Below are positions 60,742 through 64,000 of a DNA stretch of 64,000 bases, piece by piece. The position numbers and the translations under genes are program-made. The stretch is from a virus. The notes below the pieces were generated by a model. It did not search any database. It had not been told where the DNA came from and saw only the letters and a program-made list of their open reading frames with translations. Numbering within the stretch: the first letter of the stretch is position 1; the number at the start of each line of letters is the position of its first letter. The DNA lies in the IMG/VR virus record IMGVR_UViG_3300027782_000025, positions 1 to 64,000 of that record, one strand, 5' to 3'.

Positions 60742-62155
60742 ATACTGCAAGCTCTTTTCCTAGCTGAGCAATTTGTTTAGTCGAATCCGTGCTATACTCT
60801 TGGTTGGCTTTAACATTTGCTTCTAGGCCTGCTTGAATCTGGTCTGTGTGTTTCTGTAGTTCACCTAAGGTAGCGATAGCATCCTCGCGTTGCTTGTTTT
60901 GTTCTTCCTGTTTTCCTTCATTAGCTTTCTGAATGTCCTTCATGAGCTCTTCGGGGCTAGCATCAGCATTGGAAGTGATATCCTCGCCAGCGACTGCTGA
61001 GGCAGATTGCGATTTAGGGTCGACTGCGGATCCGCCAGCCAGATTTTGCTGTGAAGCGCCTGCCGCTGGGACCGCGCCGGCAGTTCCGGCCGCGCCTGGC
61101 ATAGCTTCCTCTGAAATTATTGACATACCTTCAGCTAATATTCGCTTTAATACGCCCACGCACGGCACAAAATGGTCAAGAAATAAATTTCTAAATGATT
61201 CGACAGCATTTACTTTACTGGCATAAAGACGTCTTTGAAAGGATTCAGACAATGAACGCGCTCTAGCTGGCTTAATATAACGCCTATTCTCGAGGAAATG
61301 ATTGAAGATAGCAGAGCGAATCTGGGCAGGACCAACCATCGATTTTAAATTTCGTAAAGATTCCAATATCATAATATGAAGATCTGGTCTTGCCATTATA
61401 ACGGCAGTTATGCCCTCAGATATTAATGAATCAGTCTCAAATAAATCCTCTGTAAGTCTATCGATAGAATCTTCAAGTACACCCTTATTTTTTAAATTAG
61501 ATGAACGACCGCTTTTAACATTACCTTTTCGCTTTTTCCTTTTTGAACCTTTTCTAAATAAATCTGGGAATCCAGTTTCAATTGGTATGCCCAAGATTTG
61601 GGAGATATCAGCTGCTAATGAGATACTAGGATTTCGGCCACCTGGATCTGCACCACCAGAGCTAGCTTTGGGTTTACGCAAATTTCTACTGACAGTGGAA
61701 GGATCAACATTAGCAAGTGCCGCTAACTCAGTTACAGTCATATCTTTTCGATCCATAGCCATCTCTAAGTTAGATCTGTCAACTGTATCTGAATTAATCT
61801 TAGAAAATATGCCTTCATTTTCTTTAGTATTATTTTTCTTCTTTTTCTTCTTTTTTTTCTTTTTACCCATGCCTGAGGCTTCGAAGCCACCCATACCTAA
61901 ACCTTCATTGTCTTCTTCCATGTTCATCTCTGCGTCACCCACCACTGGCCTCTCATTTTTAAAGATGAATTCAAGGATTGCAGCTCGCTCGCTTTTAAAG
62001 AATGATTTTATATCCATAGACTCGACCATATAAAAATTTTTACCATTTATTTGGCTACGGCTTAAAACGACACCTTGACGGCTAATTACGCGGCCGTCTT
62101 TAGTTAATAATGCGCCAGTTATACCAGCCGGAAGTGCTACATATTTATTTAACAT
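60707..62155 (-). CDS. Late-type protein with Cro-like HTH, poly-Lys and EDSIDRL motif (482 aa)
   Basis: Residues 120-180 hold a lambda-Cro/HTH_3-like helix-turn-helix (M-T-V-T-E-L-A-A-L-A-N-V-D-P-S-T-V-S-R-N), preceded by a run of about ten Lys. Near residue 225 L-E-D-S-I-D-R-L-T-E-D-L-F-E and L-I-S-E-G fit the linker/prohead-protease pattern of the WPEAE proteins. The C-terminus is a long Gln/Glu-rich coiled coil with an Ala/Gly linker before it. An HTH inside a structural or packaged protein is unusual. ATG 62155 has a GGGACTAATA box. Confidence 0.6.
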   Translation of the reverse strand: MLNKYVALPAGITGALLTKDGRVISRQGVVLSRSQINGKNFYMVESMDIKSFFKSERAAILEFIFKNERPVVGDAEMNMEEDNEGLGMGGFEASGMGKKKKKKKKKKNNTKENEGIFSKINSDTVDRSNLEMAMDRKDMTVTELAALANVDPSTVSRNLRKPKASSGGADPGGRNPSISLAADISQILGIPIETGFPDLFRKGSKRKKRKGNVKSGRSSNLKNKGVLEDSIDRLTEDLFETDSLISEGITAVIMARPDLHIMILESLRNLKSMVGPAQIRSAIFNHFLENRRYIKPARARSLSESFQRRLYASKVNAVESFRNLFLDHFVPCVGVLKRILAEGMSIISEEAMPGAAGTAGAVPAAGASQQNLAGGSAVDPKSQSASAVAGEDITSNADASPEELMKDIQKANEGKQEEQNKQREDAIATLGELQKHTDQIQAGLEANVKANQEYSTDSTKQIAQLGKELAVFTDESQSQGEI

Positions 62156-62201
62156 TATTAGTCCCTTATTCTTTCAAATTTACTCTATCGATATTTTAAT
62201 T

Positions 62202-62621
62202 TTGCAGGATACCATGTTTGACAATAAATTACAGCCGATTCTAGAAGCGCTTGATAAAATAAAGAATGTCGTAATACTCTTGGCGCACAAGCGCCATATA
62301 TTGCTCGGACTTAGCAAGCACAATGATTTTAGAAAGGATAAATGGACCTTCATTGGCGGCACTATAAAAAATAGTGAAAACCCGTTCCAAGCCGCTCTTA
62401 GAGAAGCTAAAGAAGAATGTGGCTTAGAAATTAAAATTAGTAATGAGAGCAAGATAGTTGGTAATGTCATGTTTATGCTAGCTACTCCAAGATATAGCTC
62501 GCTTAAACTAAAACATAATTCTGAATTTAAAGCCATGGGCTTCTTCGATAAGGCAGGCATTAAGAGTCTTAAACTCGCGCCTAAAGTCTTGGAAACCATT
62601 AAAGAATTCCGCGTTTTTTAA
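62202..62621 (+). CDS. Nudix hydrolase (139 aa)
   Basis: G-T-I-K-N-S-E-N-P-F-Q-A-A-L-R-E-A-K-E-E-C-G-L at residues 53-75 matches the Nudix box G-x5-E-x7-R-E-U-x-E-E-x-G-U, so the enzyme should hydrolyse a nucleoside diphosphate linked to another group, such as dNTPs, ADP-ribose or NADH-like compounds. The frame begins near ATG 62202 with a shorter start at 62214 (M-F-D-N). The gene ends overlapping the convergent structural gene at 62618 by four bases. Confidence 0.9.
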   Translation: MQDTMFDNKLQPILEALDKIKNVVILLAHKRHILLGLSKHNDFRKDKWTFIGGTIKNSENPFQAALREAKEECGLEIKISNESKIVGNVMFMLATPRYSSLKLKHNSEFKAMGFFDKAGIKSLKLAPKVLETIKEFRVF

Positions 62622-64000
62622 CCTACCCAAGTATCGCCGTTATAGAAGAACAATCTGGTGCCGTTGTACCAGAAATCACCAAATATCGGATCTCTTCCGA
62701 GTAAGATCTTTAATCTAGGTTCGATTTGGTTTGTGTAAACATTCGGATCATTCCCTAATTCGGTAGTATTAACAATCAGCTTACAAATACGATGAGTAAG
62801 ACTCCCAGTAGAACCGAATCTCTCGATAGCCGATATAGGAGTAATTCCTTGAATGCTTTCTAGATCGATTTGCAAGCCAAGACCTTGGTCAGCTTCAGTA
62901 ATAAATCTGTTGGTGTCTGAAGGATTTAAAGCATTTATCCGATATTTATGCAGACCTGTAAGCCCAGAGCCGGTGCTACCGCGCATTGCTTCAGATTGTC
63001 CAATGGTCGGACTATATTTTGACATGCGCGACACGCCAAAGCTGCTTATTCTTGTGGCGCCTATACTAAATACAGTAGAAAAGTTATTGGCGATCGGCAA
63101 AGTCTGAAATTGCGTGAAAAAATTATCGATTTCGGAAGTCGGAGCGTTCCAAACAGACGCCAAAGCTACATGACCACGTCCAAATTGCTGATTAAATAGT
63201 ACTTGGTCTGTACCATCAGCCATCAATAAATTATTAACAGTCTGAATTGCTACAATATCGTTATAGCTGAAATCTCTAGATAGATCTAAAACCCCAAATT
63301 CAACAGGTGTAGTGCTCGCCGCATCATCAGTTACATTATAGGTAGAAAAGTGAAATCTAAGGGTGTTTTGTGAAGCCCCAACGAGTTGTACTTTATTAAT
63401 CCAGACAGGGTAATTGAGGCCAGTAATATCACCAGTCGGCTCATCACTACCTGGAGCGATAATATTGAATTCTTTAAAGATGTTTTTAGGGATTTGAATA
63501 CCGTCTGCCGACATTCTGGTAGAACTAGAATCGAAAGGATAGTTAAATGTGTCAAGCCAAGTATCGATATTACTGTCAAGCTGTGGTATAAGGGAATAGG
63601 ATGACTCTGTAAGCATGCCAGTACCATGGGTAACAGCAATCGGACTATAGTCATCTGTAGCGGTCACACTACCACCCTGACTATCGACAATATCATAAGT
63701 CGCAGATAGCATCGAACCACCAGAGGTTAACTCAGAAGGGGCTAGCAGATCAAGGAATGCTCTGTTGACTTCAAGATCCGTATCAAGTGTTCTAAAAGTT
63801 ATGAAGCCAGTAACAGTTTGGCTTTCATTCTGATTTATAGCCTCGCCTGGTACCTCTGAATCAGGCACATATTCTAGTCTCGATATCTGATATGTAAGAT
63901 CGCTGTTGATTTGGTATTCGGCCATCAATATATATGTTTCTTCTGGTGAACCAGCTATTGAAGCGGTAAATAATGCTCTAATAGTGCCCGTGTAGCCAGC
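62618..64000 (-). CDS. Putative tail or fibre structural protein, 5' end outside the window
   Basis: On the minus strand the frame is open to the right edge (from codon GCT at 64000), so the start lies beyond it; an internal ATG at 63925 is possible but lies in the middle of a continuous frame (T-Y-I-L-M-A-E-Y-Q). The visible 460 codons are beta-rich with Thr, Ser, Asn and Gly, many V/I-T-x-F and N-N-F patterns, and end D-F-W-Y-N-G-T-R-L-F-F-Y-N-G-D-T-W-V-G, a typical tail/receptor-binding ending. No enzyme motif. Confidence 0.7.
   Translation of the reverse strand, partial: AGYTGTIRALFTASIAGSPEETYILMAEYQINSDLTYQISRLEYVPDSEVPGEAINQNESQTVTGFITFRTLDTDLEVNRAFLDLLAPSELTSGGSMLSATYDIVDSQGGSVTATDDYSPIAVTHGTGMLTESSYSLIPQLDSNIDTWLDTFNYPFDSSSTRMSADGIQIPKNIFKEFNIIAPGSDEPTGDITGLNYPVWINKVQLVGASQNTLRFHFSTYNVTDDAASTTPVEFGVLDLSRDFSYNDIVAIQTVNNLLMADGTDQVLFNQQFGRGHVALASVWNAPTSEIDNFFTQFQTLPIANNFSTVFSIGATRISSFGVSRMSKYSPTIGQSEAMRGSTGSGLTGLHKYRINALNPSDTNRFITEADQGLGLQIDLESIQGITPISAIERFGSTGSLTHRICKLIVNTTELGNDPNVYTNQIEPRLKILLGRDPIFGDFWYNGTRLFFYNGDTWVG

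Overview
The window looks like part of the genome of a large tailed bacteriophage, probably a T4-like or jumbo myovirus, seen from an assembled contig. The evidence is very dense packing of small genes on both strands, many phage-typical small proteins (YKI-RF, GLDMWAF, DUF6011, DUF932, DUF1281-like and phage metallopeptidase families), a tRNA-Met, phage-borne glycosyl- and methyltransferases, and late-type proteins whose N-termini and internal linkers look like T4 prohead-protease sites. The host cannot be named from this sequence. The promoters are of bacterial sigma70 type and the ribosome binding sites are strong AGGAG boxes. No capsid, portal, terminase or polymerase gene is visible here.

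Positions 1 to about 17 kb hold an array of short genes, most with a private promoter. The cassette is: promoter TTG[CA]NN, 16-17 bp, TG[TC]TACA[GA]N; a leader of one of two types (class A, GGGTTCGAAACACAC then AGGAGA; class B, a GCC-C-GTGG-GACC element then ACACACGGAGA); a gene of 50-150 codons; then a GGTTTCC-loop-GGAAA hairpin, and a GGGG...CCCC hairpin that lies inside the next promoter. I count 46 such promoter candidates over the window, 13 of them leftward. Several genes are paralogous copies. From 13 to 17 kb come a WGR-domain ATP-dependent DNA ligase and two WPEAE-repeat proteins.

From 17 to 30 kb there is a regulatory set (a sigma70-family factor, a DksA/TraR zinc finger protein and a CsrA homologue), leftward runs of small genes including an M20/M28-like peptidase with an apparent ATT start, an SF2 helicase, a DUF932 protein and a cytosine methyltransferase-like protein. 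From 30 to 32.3 kb lie two exported-looking proteins sharing a C-x-N-G-N-C-P motif and an N/T/P-rich protein. At 32.3-32.7 kb the base composition of the plus strand flips from A/C-rich to T/G-rich across a gene-free, palindrome-containing stretch.

From 33 to 64 kb the cassette promoters become rare and the genes look late. There is a glycan/methyl-modification cluster (four methyltransferases, a GT11 fucosyltransferase-like enzyme, and GT2-, GT4-like and GT92-like enzymes), a 1675-residue WPEAE-repeat polyprotein candidate with eight internal linkers, other WPEAE proteins, a radical SAM SplB-like protein, a fused HAD/phosphoribosyltransferase protein, a phytanoyl-CoA dioxygenase-like protein, a metallopeptidase, a Nudix hydrolase, a putative structural protein running off the right edge, and a full-length adenosine deaminase gene interrupted only by one in-frame TGA. 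My best candidates for something undescribed are the WPEAE/LIxE polyprotein family with its capsid-targeting-like N-termini, the fused terminator-promoter cassette array with its class B leader element, and the TGA-interrupted deaminase.
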